A stretch of DNA of 60,482 nucleotides from an uncultured Cocleimonas sp. (lineage in GTDB: Bacteria > Pseudomonadota > Gammaproteobacteria > Thiotrichales > Thiotrichaceae). The stretch spans positions 1-60,482 of the forward strand of contig NZ_CANLZW010000030.1 of NCBI RefSeq assembly GCF_947495625.1, read 5' to 3'. The number at the start of each line of letters is the position of its first letter. The stretch's first letter is position 1. Shown piece after piece: positions 39,819 through 49,420 of this stretch. A program made the position numbers and the translations under genes. Under the pieces are notes generated by a model that saw only the letters and a list, made by a program, of their open reading frames with translations, was not told the origin of the DNA and searched no databases.

Positions 39819-39861
39819 TAATTTATTATCTTTTCTTTTATCTTATCTAAGTTAAGCAGCC

Positions 39862-41151
39862 CTATTTAAGCTGAAACACCGGATCTAAAATTAACGCACG
39901 CACCATGCGTCGTTTTCCCGGGGTAGTGGGCAAAGGTAAAACAGGTGCTAATGGTAATAACCATTGAACAACTTCTGATCCTGTTGTTTTTGGTAAATAT
40001 GACTGTACCTTTGCCGATTCACGACTATGTCGCGTTAGTTTATTGAGTAATGAGGTACGCACTAATAATGTTTGCGTATCAATCCAGTCATTACCGCCTG
40101 ACCAACCCTTTACTGTTGGCGGATCAAATAAGTCCTGTCCTAAGAGTTGTGAAATGTGCACAAGTTCCGTATCGGGTAATTTTGGGAAAGGTAACGCGCG
40201 TAATGTGCCTACCAGCAGATCAATAGGTGACTTGGTTAAAGTCCCTTTATAACGAGGAGACCAGAAGGCTTCACTATTAAGCACTTCAGAATATAGCGTT
40301 CTGATATTGTAATTTGATTTTCTAAACGCAGCTCCCCAGTTTCGGATATATCGGTAATCTGGAGCTGTATCGCTGACAAACTCTTTCCAGAATTTTTCTG
40401 CAATGTATTCGGCAGTTCTTGGTTTTTCTAAAATAATATCGATGATTTGATCACCAGAGAAAGAGCCTCGTCGTCCCATAAAAGTCACAGGTCGAGCATC
40501 ATGCTGTCTGGCATCATAAACATAGGTGCCGTTATTACGATTTACACCCCAGCCGGTAAAAGCGATGGCTGCAGCCTTGATGTCATTTTCGTTGTAATGC
40601 CCTCTGCCTAGCGTAAATAATTCGAGCAATTCTCTGGCAAAGTTTTCATTTGGACTGCCTTTGACATTCTCAGAGCCATCCAGATAGATAAGCATGGCAG
40701 GATCACGGGCAACTTTATGTAACAATGTTCGGAAGTTACCCATTGCGTTGTCACGCAGTAATTTGTTCTGATTTAACATCAGATTAGGCTGTTCAACTTT
40801 TTCTAGTGAAGAGGTGAAGTGGTTATGCCAGAACAATGTCATGTGTTCGTTAACAGGTGTATCTGTTTTCAAGAGATGCAGCATCCACCAGCGTTTCAGC
40901 GTTTCACCTTCTCGCATCATCATTTTTCGGGCTTGTTTTTTCCCTGCGCCATTGCGCATACGCATGCGATTGACATTAGCCCACGGTGTTAATCTTGGTG
41001 ATGGGGGTGTTTTTGTGGCAGACGGAGACAGCAGAATGCTAATGGCTTCCGCTCGGGTTTTACCTTCTAACGCTTTTACGTCACCCCACTCTTGCCCTAA
41101 AGCAGTCCGTGTCACTAGATGCCGTGTGTCTGAGAAACTCAGCCTTCCCAT
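39862..41151 (-). CDS. DUF1800 family protein
   Basis: 429 residues. Family signatures include LSFSDTRHLVTRTALG near the start, WWMLHLLKTDTPVNEHMTLFWHNHF (in parts, about residues 90-115), DGSENVKGSPNENFARELLELFTLGRG (about 155-180) and FTGWGVN. The N-terminus lacks a clear signal peptide, whereas the partner DUF1501 protein has a Tat signal; the pair may move or function as a complex, but that is inference. First gene of a two-gene unit with the DUF1501 gene. Biochemical role unknown. Confidence 0.92.
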   Translation of the reverse strand: MGRLSFSDTRHLVTRTALGQEWGDVKALEGKTRAEAISILLSPSATKTPPSPRLTPWANVNRMRMRNGAGKKQARKMMMREGETLKRWWMLHLLKTDTPVNEHMTLFWHNHFTSSLEKVEQPNLMLNQNKLLRDNAMGNFRTLLHKVARDPAMLIYLDGSENVKGSPNENFARELLELFTLGRGHYNENDIKAAAIAFTGWGVNRNNGTYVYDARQHDARPVTFMGRRGSFSGDQIIDIILEKPRTAEYIAEKFWKEFVSDTAPDYRYIRNWGAAFRKSNYNIRTLYSEVLNSEAFWSPRYKGTLTKSPIDLLVGTLRALPFPKLPDTELVHISQLLGQDLFDPPTVKGWSGGNDWIDTQTLLVRTSLLNKLTRHSRESAKVQSYLPKTTGSEVVQWLLPLAPVLPLPTTPGKRRMVRALILDPVFQLK

Positions 41152-41342
41152 TCCATTACCCTACCTAAACTACCCCGCAGTGCCTATAAGTACCACTAAG
41201 TTTTTATTATTATTTGAGTCTTGAGCCCAATATACACTCTGCTTTATGAAGAGATTATGAACGATTTTTTGAATCATAAATCTCCCCGACAAGCGGTACT
41301 ATAGGGCCGACAGTATACCTACACTTATTTTGGAATCAAGGT

Positions 41343-41672
41343 ATGAACATTGATGTAGATCACAAGGAAGTTGCAAAGCTGGAGGAAACACTCAATGATT
41401 TCAAACAGGAGTGGGAAGATATACAAAACAAACGCTCACACACATGGCGCAAATACTTTGTTATTTGTTTTATAGCTGCTCTACTAGTCTCTTTATTAAT
41501 CCCATCACTATGGTGGTGCGGGATCTTTGTCATTGGTTATTTTGCGGGGTCACTATTTGCCATGTTAAGGCAAAATGCCAAAACAAGTTCGCAAATAACA
41601 GAACACCAGCAACAGCTTAAACTGGTTAAGCTGTTGCGCAATTTCGAGACTTCACCTTTTTCTGAAAGGTGA
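41343..41672 (+). CDS. Small two-helix membrane protein with coiled coil
   Basis: 109 residues. A charged helical N-terminus (EVAKLEETLNDFKQEWEDIQ) suggests a coiled coil. Two transmembrane segments follow (YFVICFIAALLVSLLIPSLW and CGIFVIGYFAGSLFAML), then a helical, basic C-terminus. AAGG precedes the ATG. No family is recognised. It is convergent with the NarL-type regulator gene; its stop codon lies within the inverted repeat TTCACCTTT/AAAGGTGAA (41651-41673). Confidence 0.75.
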   Translation: MNIDVDHKEVAKLEETLNDFKQEWEDIQNKRSHTWRKYFVICFIAALLVSLLIPSLWWCGIFVIGYFAGSLFAMLRQNAKTSSQITEHQQQLKLVKLLRNFETSPFSER

Positions 41673-41686
41673 ATTAAAACCTCAAT

Positions 41687-42286
41687 TTAAATGAGGCCAT
41701 ATCGTTTCGCGCTTTTTACAGCCGCTGTTCGATTAGATACTTTTAAGTGTTTGAACAAATCATGCACGTGAGCCTTTACGGTATTGGCTGAGATATTTAA
41801 CTCACTGGCAATCTGTTTATTGAGTAATCCTTGAGACAATAAATAGAGAACCTCTTGTTGTCTTGTGGTTACATGGCCATGAATCTCTGTATTTTCAGGC
41901 AAAGGTTTAGATAAGTAAGATTGACCACATAACAATTTCTGGACTGCTTCCAACATGACTTCAATTCGACTGCATTTAGAAATGAAACCTAATGCACCTT
42001 TTTCCATAGCCATCGTTGCAATGGTTGGAGAATCATTGGCTGAGACAATCAAAACAGGTATTTTACTATCCATTGTATTTAAATACTCAAATAGTCGAAA
42101 ACCTCTGACTCCATCTATATTTATATCTAGCAAAATTAAATCGGGTTTACCATTATCTCGAATAAAAGCATAACCGTTATCTACATTGTCTACACATGCT
42201 ACCTGATTCGATTCATCATAATTCTCTATAAGATTCTTCACTCCTTCAGCAAATAGAATCTGATCATCTATAATTAATATTTTCAT
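41687..42286 (-). CDS. NarL/FixJ-type response regulator
   Basis: 199 residues. The receiver domain has ILIIDDQILFAEGV with the acidic pair, the phospho-acceptor aspartate in LILLDINIDG (about residue 55), and the Lys in FISKCS (about 105). The C-terminal LuxR-type HTH is TTRQQEVLYLLSQGLLNKQIA...ISANTVKAHVHDLF. No histidine kinase gene lies beside it, so it is an orphan regulator. A CRP-type site lies about 150 bases upstream, near -40 from a TATATT -10 box on this strand. Confidence 0.9.
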   Translation of the reverse strand: MKILIIDDQILFAEGVKNLIENYDESNQVACVDNVDNGYAFIRDNGKPDLILLDINIDGVRGFRLFEYLNTMDSKIPVLIVSANDSPTIATMAMEKGALGFISKCSRIEVMLEAVQKLLCGQSYLSKPLPENTEIHGHVTTRQQEVLYLLSQGLLNKQIASELNISANTVKAHVHDLFKHLKVSNRTAAVKSAKRYGLI

Positions 42287-42431
42287 CTGCGCTCCCTAGA
42301 TCTTCCTTAAGCACCCCCTATGCTCATTTTTGATCGATTAATCTCCATAACTCTTCTTTTGCAGTTTTTGGCCCTTTTTTTAATTTACTAAACTGTCTTG
42401 AATACAATATACATAAGCCTTTTCAAAATTT

Positions 42432-42447
42432 TGTGACAAAAGTCACA
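42432..42447. promoter_or_regulatory. Consensus CRP-type binding site between regulator and typA
   Basis: TGTGACAAAAGTCACA matches TGTGA-N6-TCACA perfectly, inside the longer palindrome TTTTGTGAC-AAAA-GTCACAAAA (42429-42450). On the minus strand a TATATT -10 (42406-42411) puts the site near -40 for the NarL-type regulator. On the plus strand a TATACT (42474-42479) puts it near -46 for typA. So a class II-like arrangement is possible in either direction. The rest of this 320-base region holds no gene. Confidence 0.7.
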
Positions 42448-42606
42448 AAAAAAATCAATCTTTAATTAATTGTTATACTACATATTAGCAATTCCAAATA
42501 TAGTAACGAATAAGGGGTATTATTAATGCACAACACCTTGTATAATCGCGCGCCTCGGTTAATTGTGAATAAATAACCCTCCTTATATAAAACAGAGACT
42601 TTTGTC

Positions 42607-44424
42607 GTGATAGAAAATTTAAGAAATATTGCCATTATCGCCCATGTTGATCATGGTAAAACAACGTTGGTTGATAAATTGCTAGAGCAATCTGGCACTC
42701 TTGGTGATCGCGCTAATGTCTCTGAGCGAATGATGGACTCGAATGCCATCGAGCAAGAACGCGGTATTACCATCCTTGCAAAAAACACTGCCCTTAAATG
42801 GAAAGATTACCGAATTAACATTGTAGACACACCCGGCCATGCCGATTTTGGTGGTGAAGTTGAACGTGTTTTATCGATGGTTGATTCTGTATTGCTTCTT
42901 GTTGACGCAGTTGATGGCCCAATGCCTCAGACTCGCTTTGTAACATCTAAAGCATTCGCAATGGGCTTTAAGCCGATTGTTGTTATCAATAAAATTGACC
43001 GTCCTGGCGCACGTCCTGATTGGGCACTTGACCAAACTTTCGATTTATTCGATAAATTGGGCGCGACAGATGAGCAACTCGACTTCCCAGTAGTCTATGC
43101 ATCAGCGATTAATGGCTATGCTGGTATGGAAGACACAGTTGATAGTGGCGATATGACACCTCTATTCCAGACTATTGTTGATAGTGTAAGTCATCCAGAT
43201 GTTGATCCAGACGCTCCTTTCCAAATGCAGGTTTCTCAGCTGGACTACAACTCATACACTGGATTGATCGGTATTGGTCGAATCAAACAAGGTAAAATCA
43301 AAAAGAATTCAGCGGTTAAAGTTATCGATGCTGAAGGTAAGATTCGTAGCGGTCGTATTCTTCAGCCAATGGGCTTCAATGGTCTTGATCGCGTTGATGT
43401 AGACACAGCACAAGCTGGAGACATCATAGCCTTCACTGGAATGGACAAACTACATATTTCAGACACTTTATGTGACCCTGATAACGTTGTAGCGCTTCCT
43501 GCAATGACTGTAGATGAGCCAACAGTAAGCATGACTTTTCAGGTAAATAACTCACCGTTTGCTGGTAAAGAGGGTAAATACGTTACTTCTCGTAATATCC
43601 AGGAACGTCTTGATGAAGAGCTTTTACACAACGTTGCTTTACGTGTTGAGCCAGGTGACGATATTGATAAATTCAGAGTATCGGGTCGTGGTGAATTACA
43701 TTTAGGTATCTTGATTGAGAACATGCGTCGTGAAGGTTTCGAAGTAGCTGTTTCTCGTCCTGAAGTTGTTGTACGTGGCGAAGGCGATAGCCGTGAAGAG
43801 CCTTATGAGAACTTGACGATAGATATCGAAGAGACTCATCAAGGTAGCATCATGGAAAAGATGGGCGAACGTAAAGGCGCTCTTCAGAACATGGAAACTG
43901 ATGGCAAAGGACGTATTCGTCTTGAGTATGTTATTCCATCACGTGGCTTGATTGGCTTCCAAACAGAATTCATGACATTAACATCTGGTACTGGCTTGAT
44001 GTATCACTCTTTTGATCACTATGGTCCTTTCATTAAAGAAGAGATTGGTCAACGAAGTAGTGGTGTATTGGTTTCTAACGCAACCGGTAAAGCATTAGCA
44101 TTTGCAATCTTCAACCTTCAAGAGCGCGGTAAGATGTTTATCGACCACGCACAAGAAGTTTACGAAGGTCAGGTAGTTGGAATTCACAGTCGTGATAATG
44201 ACTTAGTTGTTAACCCTCTTAAGGCAAAACAATTAAATAATATCCGTGCTGCGGGTACTGATGAAAACTTGATTCTAGTTAAGCCTATCAAATTTACACT
44301 TGAGCAAGCATTAGAGTTTGTTGATGATGATGAGCTTGTAGAAATCACACCAGAGAGCATTCGTATTCGTAAGAAAGTACTTAATGAAAGCTTACGCAAA
44401 GCGGCGACTCGTTCTTCAAAGTAA
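42607..44424 (+). CDS. typA: Translational GTPase TypA/BipA
   Basis: 605 residues, full length, starting with GTG. The GTP-binding domain has [20 protein letters not shown] (P-loop), [27 protein letters not shown], and [12 protein letters not shown]. Elongation-factor-like domains II, III and V follow, then the BipA-specific C-terminal region ([26 protein letters not shown]-type, read in parts). It acts on the ribosome in 50S assembly and stress or cold adaptation. A CRP-type site lies upstream. A paired repeat just after the stop is a plausible terminator. Confidence 0.97.
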   Translation: MIENLRNIAIIAHVDHGKTTLVDKLLEQSGTLGDRANVSERMMDSNAIEQERGITILAKNTALKWKDYRINIVDTPGHADFGGEVERVLSMVDSVLLLVDAVDGPMPQTRFVTSKAFAMGFKPIVVINKIDRPGARPDWALDQTFDLFDKLGATDEQLDFPVVYASAINGYAGMEDTVDSGDMTPLFQTIVDSVSHPDVDPDAPFQMQVSQLDYNSYTGLIGIGRIKQGKIKKNSAVKVIDAEGKIRSGRILQPMGFNGLDRVDVDTAQAGDIIAFTGMDKLHISDTLCDPDNVVALPAMTVDEPTVSMTFQVNNSPFAGKEGKYVTSRNIQERLDEELLHNVALRVEPGDDIDKFRVSGRGELHLGILIENMRREGFEVAVSRPEVVVRGEGDSREEPYENLTIDIEETHQGSIMEKMGERKGALQNMETDGKGRIRLEYVIPSRGLIGFQTEFMTLTSGTGLMYHSFDHYGPFIKEEIGQRSSGVLVSNATGKALAFAIFNLQERGKMFIDHAQEVYEGQVVGIHSRDNDLVVNPLKAKQLNNIRAAGTDENLILVKPIKFTLEQALEFVDDDELVEITPESIRIRKKVLNESLRKAATRSSK

Positions 44425-44489
44425 GTGATTCATTAAAAATTTCATACTCTACTAAATAGAATATGGAAATTAAGTTTTAAAGGATATAC

Positions 44490-44535
44490 ACCTCCCCACT
44501 TACAGGCCTTTTTTATTGCCTTTAAGTGGGGTTTT
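44490..44535 (+). terminator. Paired repeat-derived terminator after typA
   Basis: CCTCCCCACTTACAGGC...TTTTTT and GCC TTTAAGTGGGG form an imperfect inverted pair (CCCCACTTA with TAAGTGGGG) about 65 bases after the typA stop. The arms are diverged copies of the dispersed C-rich element, shortened to four or five C. A T-run lies in the loop and another after the stem. Confidence 0.65.
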
Positions 44536-44618
44536 CGTATTAACAATACCTATTTATAAAAATACTATTTATGTAAATTTGTATTCGTACTATGATCTGA
44601 TCTTTTGGGCTTCCGTCT

Positions 44619-45203
44619 ATGTTTAAGATCCTACTCCCTTCACTTTTAACTCCTATTGTTTTTCTCTCAACACTATTTTCTCAACCCGCCTTTTCACATG
44701 GGGCTCATTATGAGGTTCAATTAAAGAGTGAGCTTCAAGTTAATACAGATGACCTTATCAGTAGTGTAGGCATGATTTGGGTTTATGATCCAATAGTCAG
44801 TGCAAATATGTTAAAAGACGATTCTGATTTAAAGAAGCTAGAGGAGTCTATACATAGTAATCTTGAGCGTTTCAAATTTTTCACTAAGATTACTGCAGAT
44901 GATAAAGCGCTTGCGATAGGCAAAGCACAAAATTTCAAACTAGAAGAGACAAAAGATGGAGATGTAATTAATTTACAAATTAGTTTTACTTTGCCATTTG
45001 CAACACCACCTAAACTAAACAGCGTTAAAAAAATCGATTTTGATTATGCTGACCCTACCGCAACGGCCATTTTATATTATGAAAACCCTCAAGATCTAAG
45101 TCTTGGTTTTGGACTTAAAGATAAATGTAAAACTAACCTTACAGAGAAGCCAAGTTTTAAAGAAGGTGAGTTTCCTCAGATCGTTACCATATCCTGTAAT
45201 TGA
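44619..45203 (+). CDS. Exported DUF1007-like protein
   Basis: 194 residues. A signal peptide of about 26 residues ends at PAFSHG. SHGAHYEVQLKSEL and LISSVGMIWVYDPIVSANML resemble the start of DUF1007 proteins, which are exported and often lie beside metal or nickel/cobalt transporters. No such transporter is nearby. Family membership is tentative; no catalytic residues are expected. It is a single gene between typA and the convergent response regulator. Confidence 0.6.
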   Translation: MFKILLPSLLTPIVFLSTLFSQPAFSHGAHYEVQLKSELQVNTDDLISSVGMIWVYDPIVSANMLKDDSDLKKLEESIHSNLERFKFFTKITADDKALAIGKAQNFKLEETKDGDVINLQISFTLPFATPPKLNSVKKIDFDYADPTATAILYYENPQDLSLGFGLKDKCKTNLTEKPSFKEGEFPQIVTISCN

Positions 45204-45245
45204 TTTAATCTCATTACATTTTAATTCAGTTAAGCAAATTTTCAG

Positions 45246-45929
45246 CTACTCATAACGATAACCGACCCCATGTACCGTTTTAATTAAGACGGGTTCTGTG
45301 GGGTTGTCTTCAATGAGCTTACGTAATTTAGAAATATGTTGATCAAGCGTTCTGCTATTCGGCATATGATCATACCCCCAGCATTCATTAAACAATTGAT
45401 CACGTGTAACCACTACACCCTGATGATTTGAAAGGGTCTGTAATACTTTTATCTCACGCAAACTCAAATCGATAAAACCATCTTCCTTTTTTGCTCTTAA
45501 TTCATTTGGGTAGATTTCTAACTCACCAAAAAGGAAACTGTTTTGCTCAGTTGGGGTGTTATTTGTTTTTAGATAGCGACGAGTGATTGCCCGAATTCTT
45601 GCTACGACTTCACGAGTACCGAAAGGCTTACTAATATAATCATCGGCACCTAACTCCAGACCAATCACTCGATCTATTTCTTCTGATTTAGCGCTCAAGA
45701 ATATGATTGGAACATCAGCATCCATACTTCTAATTTCTCGACAAACTGCATAGCCATCCATCTCCGGCATCATGATATCCAGAATCACGAATTGCGGTTT
45801 ATGTTGCTTAAAACGTTCGAGTGCAATTTTGCCATTTTCTGCCGCATCAATCTCATAGCCTTCTTGCGAGAGTAAGTCATTTAAGCCTTGTCGAATATTA
45901 TGATCATCTTCTGCGATTAGTATTTTCAT
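45246..45929 (-). CDS. OmpR/PhoB-type response regulator
   Basis: 227 residues. The receiver domain has ILIAEDDHNIRQGL, the phospho-acceptor aspartate in FVILDIMMPEMDGY (about residue 51) and KPFGTREVVARI with the conserved Lys. The C-terminal winged helix ends in CWGYDHMPNSRTLDQHISKLRKLI and IKTVHGVGYRYE. The gene follows its likely cognate kinase by 49 bases and is the last gene of a VWA-kinase-regulator unit. Targets are unknown. Confidence 0.94.
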   Translation of the reverse strand: MKILIAEDDHNIRQGLNDLLSQEGYEIDAAENGKIALERFKQHKPQFVILDIMMPEMDGYAVCREIRSMDADVPIIFLSAKSEEIDRVIGLELGADDYISKPFGTREVVARIRAITRRYLKTNNTPTEQNSFLFGELEIYPNELRAKKEDGFIDLSLREIKVLQTLSNHQGVVVTRDQLFNECWGYDHMPNSRTLDQHISKLRKLIEDNPTEPVLIKTVHGVGYRYE

Positions 45930-45978
45930 GATTATTTCTACCCTGCCTGTTTTACCCAGTTTTATTTTGTCTTGTTAT

Positions 45979-47793
45979 TTACTTAGTAGGTATACGTAAT
46001 TCAAAGCAAGCGCCTTGACTCACTTCAATATATTCTAAAGAACCACCCAAATGTTGAGCTTGTTGTCGGGCGATCGTCAGACCAATACCAGTACCGCTAA
46101 CACCCTCTGTTATCTTGTCATTGATGCGATAGAATGGTTTGAAGATATGTTTACGCTCGCTCTTTGAAATCCCGTCACCGTAATCTCTAACTGATAAGTG
46201 ATACTGGCCATTCTTTATTTCACTTTTTATAGTTAAACGTTTGCCTGAAGCAGCATACTTTTCAACATTGCTTAATAGATTATTCAAGATTTGTTCTAAG
46301 ATATCTGGATCGCTTGTTATTTCTTGATCGGCCTTCAAAGCTAACTCTAAACTAATCTGCTTCGCTTCTAAACTAGGTGCAAAATGCTCAATAGATTGTT
46401 GTATAACATCATCTGGGTAAATTTCACGCTTATGAATTCTCGGTGCTCTTGAGAAATTCAGAACATTTGAGATGAGACGAGATAATCGTTTACTCTCATC
46501 GGTAATGACTTGGACATAGCGTTTAGGTTGCTCTTCATCTTCGATCTGTTCTTCTAAAAGCTCTGCATACATTCTGATATTAGTCAGCGGTGTTTTAAGC
46601 TCGTGAGATACCTGACTGACAAACTGCACACGTTGCTCAGCCAAACGCATCTCGCGCGTTTGTTCCCGATATAAAAACCACGCCAAAGCAGATATCAAAA
46701 AAGCAAAACCTAGAAAGGTAAGTAACAAGGTATATCGAGATAAAGAAGACTGATTAAACGGCTCTCCATGATATTCAAGAGCCCAGCTAGAAAGTGGGTA
46801 ACTCAAAGGACGCCTTTGTTGAGGAACATCTTTAGAAGTACTTAATTCATAATTGCCCCATTGATAAACCACTTGCCCAGCGGTATCCAATAAACGTAAA
46901 CGAAAATCACTGCTTTCATCACCCGGAACGGTATCTGGCAGGCGGCTAATCAAATCAGCCTTTACACGCACCGGTTCCATCTCTACACCGACAATTATGC
47001 CGTTGTCTTTCTGCTGCCAAAAGATCAAATTAGAATCGCTTCCCCAGTGCCACATATACCAACCTTGCCGATTAGCCTTGTTACTATTTTTGAGGGCAGC
47101 TGTTCTACTCTTAGACCTTTCAACAATCTTGCTAGGCGCAGATTTTGCTAATGGTGCCATTTCTGCTTGCTCATTCATTTGAACACCCGCTTCATTTTCT
47201 GCTTGCGCAATCGCATCACTACTCACATTTGAAGATGACGATAAAGAAGGTGATAAAGAAGGGAGAGAAGAAGTGTTATAGGAAGAAGCTGATGGAGAGA
47301 TAGTACGAGAATTCTTTTTTGTAAGTGCCGCTATTTGCGGTGATGTTGAATCACCAAGTTCTATTTGATTACTTCGGTTTGTTATCAACATTTGAGGATC
47401 ACGCCAAATCAATTCCAACCTATCTACAAAGGTTTGCTCTGATTGCGTTACTGCAGCATTTCTAGGAGGGAATTGGCGTTTGTTTTGAGCATCGATAACA
47501 AATATTTGGCGGATATTCCCATTATCATCAATGCGCTTTCTAATCTGATCATTGCCCAAGTTCCATTGCTGGATTTGCAGTCCCCACTTAATTTGCATCT
47601 CTTCAAAATAGCTTTGAATAACGGTATCTACCTGATTCAATCTGGCGCTTACCAAACTATTAAACCGTGCACTATTTAGTTGTTTATTATCTTGGTCAAT
47701 TTTCCAGCCCTGCCATCCAAGCATTAGTAATGGAAGCACTACTATCAATACCAAGATGATCATTAACTTTTTATGTTTCGTGCTTTGAGGCAT
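45979..47793 (-). CDS. Sensor histidine kinase with large periplasmic domain
   Basis: 604 residues from ATG 47793; a frame to 47907 adds a leader with no Shine-Dalgarno. Transmembrane helix 1 is at about residues 10-27 and helix 2 at about 355-375, enclosing a long periplasmic sensor. That sensor includes a Ser-rich low-complexity stretch (about 165-195) of probable linker. The H-box FVSQVSHELKTPLTN has H397. The ATPase domain shows NVEKYAASGKR (N-box), RDYGDGISKSE (G1) and GTGIGLTIAR (G2). There is no HAMP domain. It lies between a VWA protein gene and its response-regulator gene, suggesting that the kinase senses the state of the exported VWA protein or the envelope. Confidence 0.93.
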   Translation of the reverse strand: MPQSTKHKKLMIILVLIVVLPLLMLGWQGWKIDQDNKQLNSARFNSLVSARLNQVDTVIQSYFEEMQIKWGLQIQQWNLGNDQIRKRIDDNGNIRQIFVIDAQNKRQFPPRNAAVTQSEQTFVDRLELIWRDPQMLITNRSNQIELGDSTSPQIAALTKKNSRTISPSASSYNTSSLPSLSPSLSSSSNVSSDAIAQAENEAGVQMNEQAEMAPLAKSAPSKIVERSKSRTAALKNSNKANRQGWYMWHWGSDSNLIFWQQKDNGIIVGVEMEPVRVKADLISRLPDTVPGDESSDFRLRLLDTAGQVVYQWGNYELSTSKDVPQQRRPLSYPLSSWALEYHGEPFNQSSLSRYTLLLTFLGFAFLISALAWFLYREQTREMRLAEQRVQFVSQVSHELKTPLTNIRMYAELLEEQIEDEEQPKRYVQVITDESKRLSRLISNVLNFSRAPRIHKREIYPDDVIQQSIEHFAPSLEAKQISLELALKADQEITSDPDILEQILNNLLSNVEKYAASGKRLTIKSEIKNGQYHLSVRDYGDGISKSERKHIFKPFYRINDKITEGVSGTGIGLTIARQQAQHLGGSLEYIEVSQGACFELRIPTK

Positions 47794-47918
47794 TAAAAAG
47801 ATTTTTTCCCTTTCATTAATGTAACAGTCAAAATTAACAGTAGATTCATTATTATATAGAAAAGAAGTTAGAAAAAACGAGATCCATACTTTATGGACCC
47901 CGTTCACTTTAATATCTA

Positions 47919-49274
47919 TTAATAAGATTGCTGCTTATCTAACTTGTACTGTTTTGCTTTGAATGACTTACGATTCTTATTCCATTCTTTCTCTTCCACA
48001 ATCACTTCTGCATCCTGGCTGATTGATGAACTAAAAGAATTTAATATGCCAGCCTCAGATCCACCCAGCATTTCTGCTTTACGCTTTATTACACGCGCAC
48101 TTCCTTTCAATACTTCCTGCGCTTCTTTTAACTGACCTTGATCGCGTAAACGTAATGCCTTCTTGCTCGCTTCGTTTGCTACTTGTTTAGTCGCTGTCAC
48201 TTCAACACTTCGGTTTAAAGCACGCTTCACATCATCTTGAGACGCGCTATAAGCGATCTGCATATTATCCGCGAGTCTGTCTTGCTTTTTACTCTGCATA
48301 TTCTGATAAGCCACACTCACATCGGCTAACGATACTTGCTGTTTTGCTTTACCTGCAGGTACTTCAACTTCTATTAAGACGAACTTTTCCTGTTCACTAT
48401 AAAGCTGGCTCATATTAGTTTTTACGGTTTGACCTAAAATGGTTCCGTCGCGACCTAGAATTCGAATCGGTCTGATACCATTTTTACACTGAATTATTAT
48501 TTCTACATCTTGGGCAACGACTGATAACACATCACCAAATTCGTATTTGAATATCTTTTCCAGATCTTCTGCGTCTTTAACGAAAGCATGATTTCCATCG
48601 CTAAAACCGGCAAGGTTTGCCATTAAGTCTTCGTTATATCCAGTGCCTAAGCCAATCGTTGTTACAGTAATACCATCTTTACTTAACGATGCGCCTAAAT
48701 CACCTAATTGGCTTGGTGAACTTGGGCCAACATTAGCCTGACCATCTGATAATAAAATAACGCGATTAACACGATCCTTATCTAAAAACTTGCGAATTTC
48801 TGCTGCACCTTTACTAACACCTGCAAACAATGCGGTTTTCCCGTTAGAGCGCATTCTGTCGATCGCTTTATTAATTGCTCTTTTATCGCTTACTTTGGTT
48901 GCTGGTACCAGTACGTTTACGGTTGAGTCATAACTTATAATTGAAATAATATCGTTTTCATTTAACAGGTTGACTGCCATACGTGCCGCTTGTTTAGCGC
49001 TTTGTAACTTCTCACCGCTCATCGAACCAGATTTATCTAATACGATGGCGATATTTGCAGGTGTACGATCAGATTCGTTGTCTAATTTAAAACCTGTGAG
49101 CGCAATCTTCAGGAAAGTGGTTTGTTTTCGACCGGCTTCAATTACTGGGCTTCCTAGCTCTGCTCGTAACTCAACCTGTTTTGCGTGTGCAGATGTCATT
49201 GCCAGAGCACTTCCCAGTAGGGTGCACGATGCCATACCAACAGCACTCAATAGTTTTTTCCAATATGGTTTCAT
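47919..49274 (-). CDS. Exported VWA-domain protein (Ca-activated chloride channel-like)
   Basis: 451 residues from ATG 49274, preceded by AGGGAA; a start five codons earlier at 49289 is less likely. A signal peptide ends near SAHA. The VWA domain starts around residue 72, with the metal-ion site D80, S82 and S84 in LDKSGSM; LLSDGQANVGPSS supplies the later aspartate. A helical C-terminus (about 330-451) rich in Lys, Gln and Arg follows. No VIT domain and no LPXTG sorting signal is present. It leads a unit with the sensor kinase and response regulator, and diverges from a ChaN-PDZ lipoprotein gene. Confidence 0.9.
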   Translation of the reverse strand: MKPYWKKLLSAVGMASCTLLGSALAMTSAHAKQVELRAELGSPVIEAGRKQTTFLKIALTGFKLDNESDRTPANIAIVLDKSGSMSGEKLQSAKQAARMAVNLLNENDIISIISYDSTVNVLVPATKVSDKRAINKAIDRMRSNGKTALFAGVSKGAAEIRKFLDKDRVNRVILLSDGQANVGPSSPSQLGDLGASLSKDGITVTTIGLGTGYNEDLMANLAGFSDGNHAFVKDAEDLEKIFKYEFGDVLSVVAQDVEIIIQCKNGIRPIRILGRDGTILGQTVKTNMSQLYSEQEKFVLIEVEVPAGKAKQQVSLADVSVAYQNMQSKKQDRLADNMQIAYSASQDDVKRALNRSVEVTATKQVANEASKKALRLRDQGQLKEAQEVLKGSARVIKRKAEMLGGSEAGILNSFSSSISQDAEVIVEEKEWNKNRKSFKAKQYKLDKQQSY

Positions 49275-49420
49275 ATTATTCCCTGTCATCTTGTCCTACC
49301 TTTATTTCTTGTTTGTGGAAAAGTGACTTTAATGGAGACAGAACAATCATAAGTGAAAACGGTGTATACACTTTGTAAAAATATTGTAAAAAGGTCTCTT
49401 GTAGCTTGTACAATGAAAGC

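Noticed and set aside
45246-49274. Proteobacterial dedicated sortase system (VWA target, kinase, regulator)
   Set aside because: There is no sortase gene, no VIT domain and no LPXTG motif, so only the general VWA-kinase-regulator arrangement is shared.
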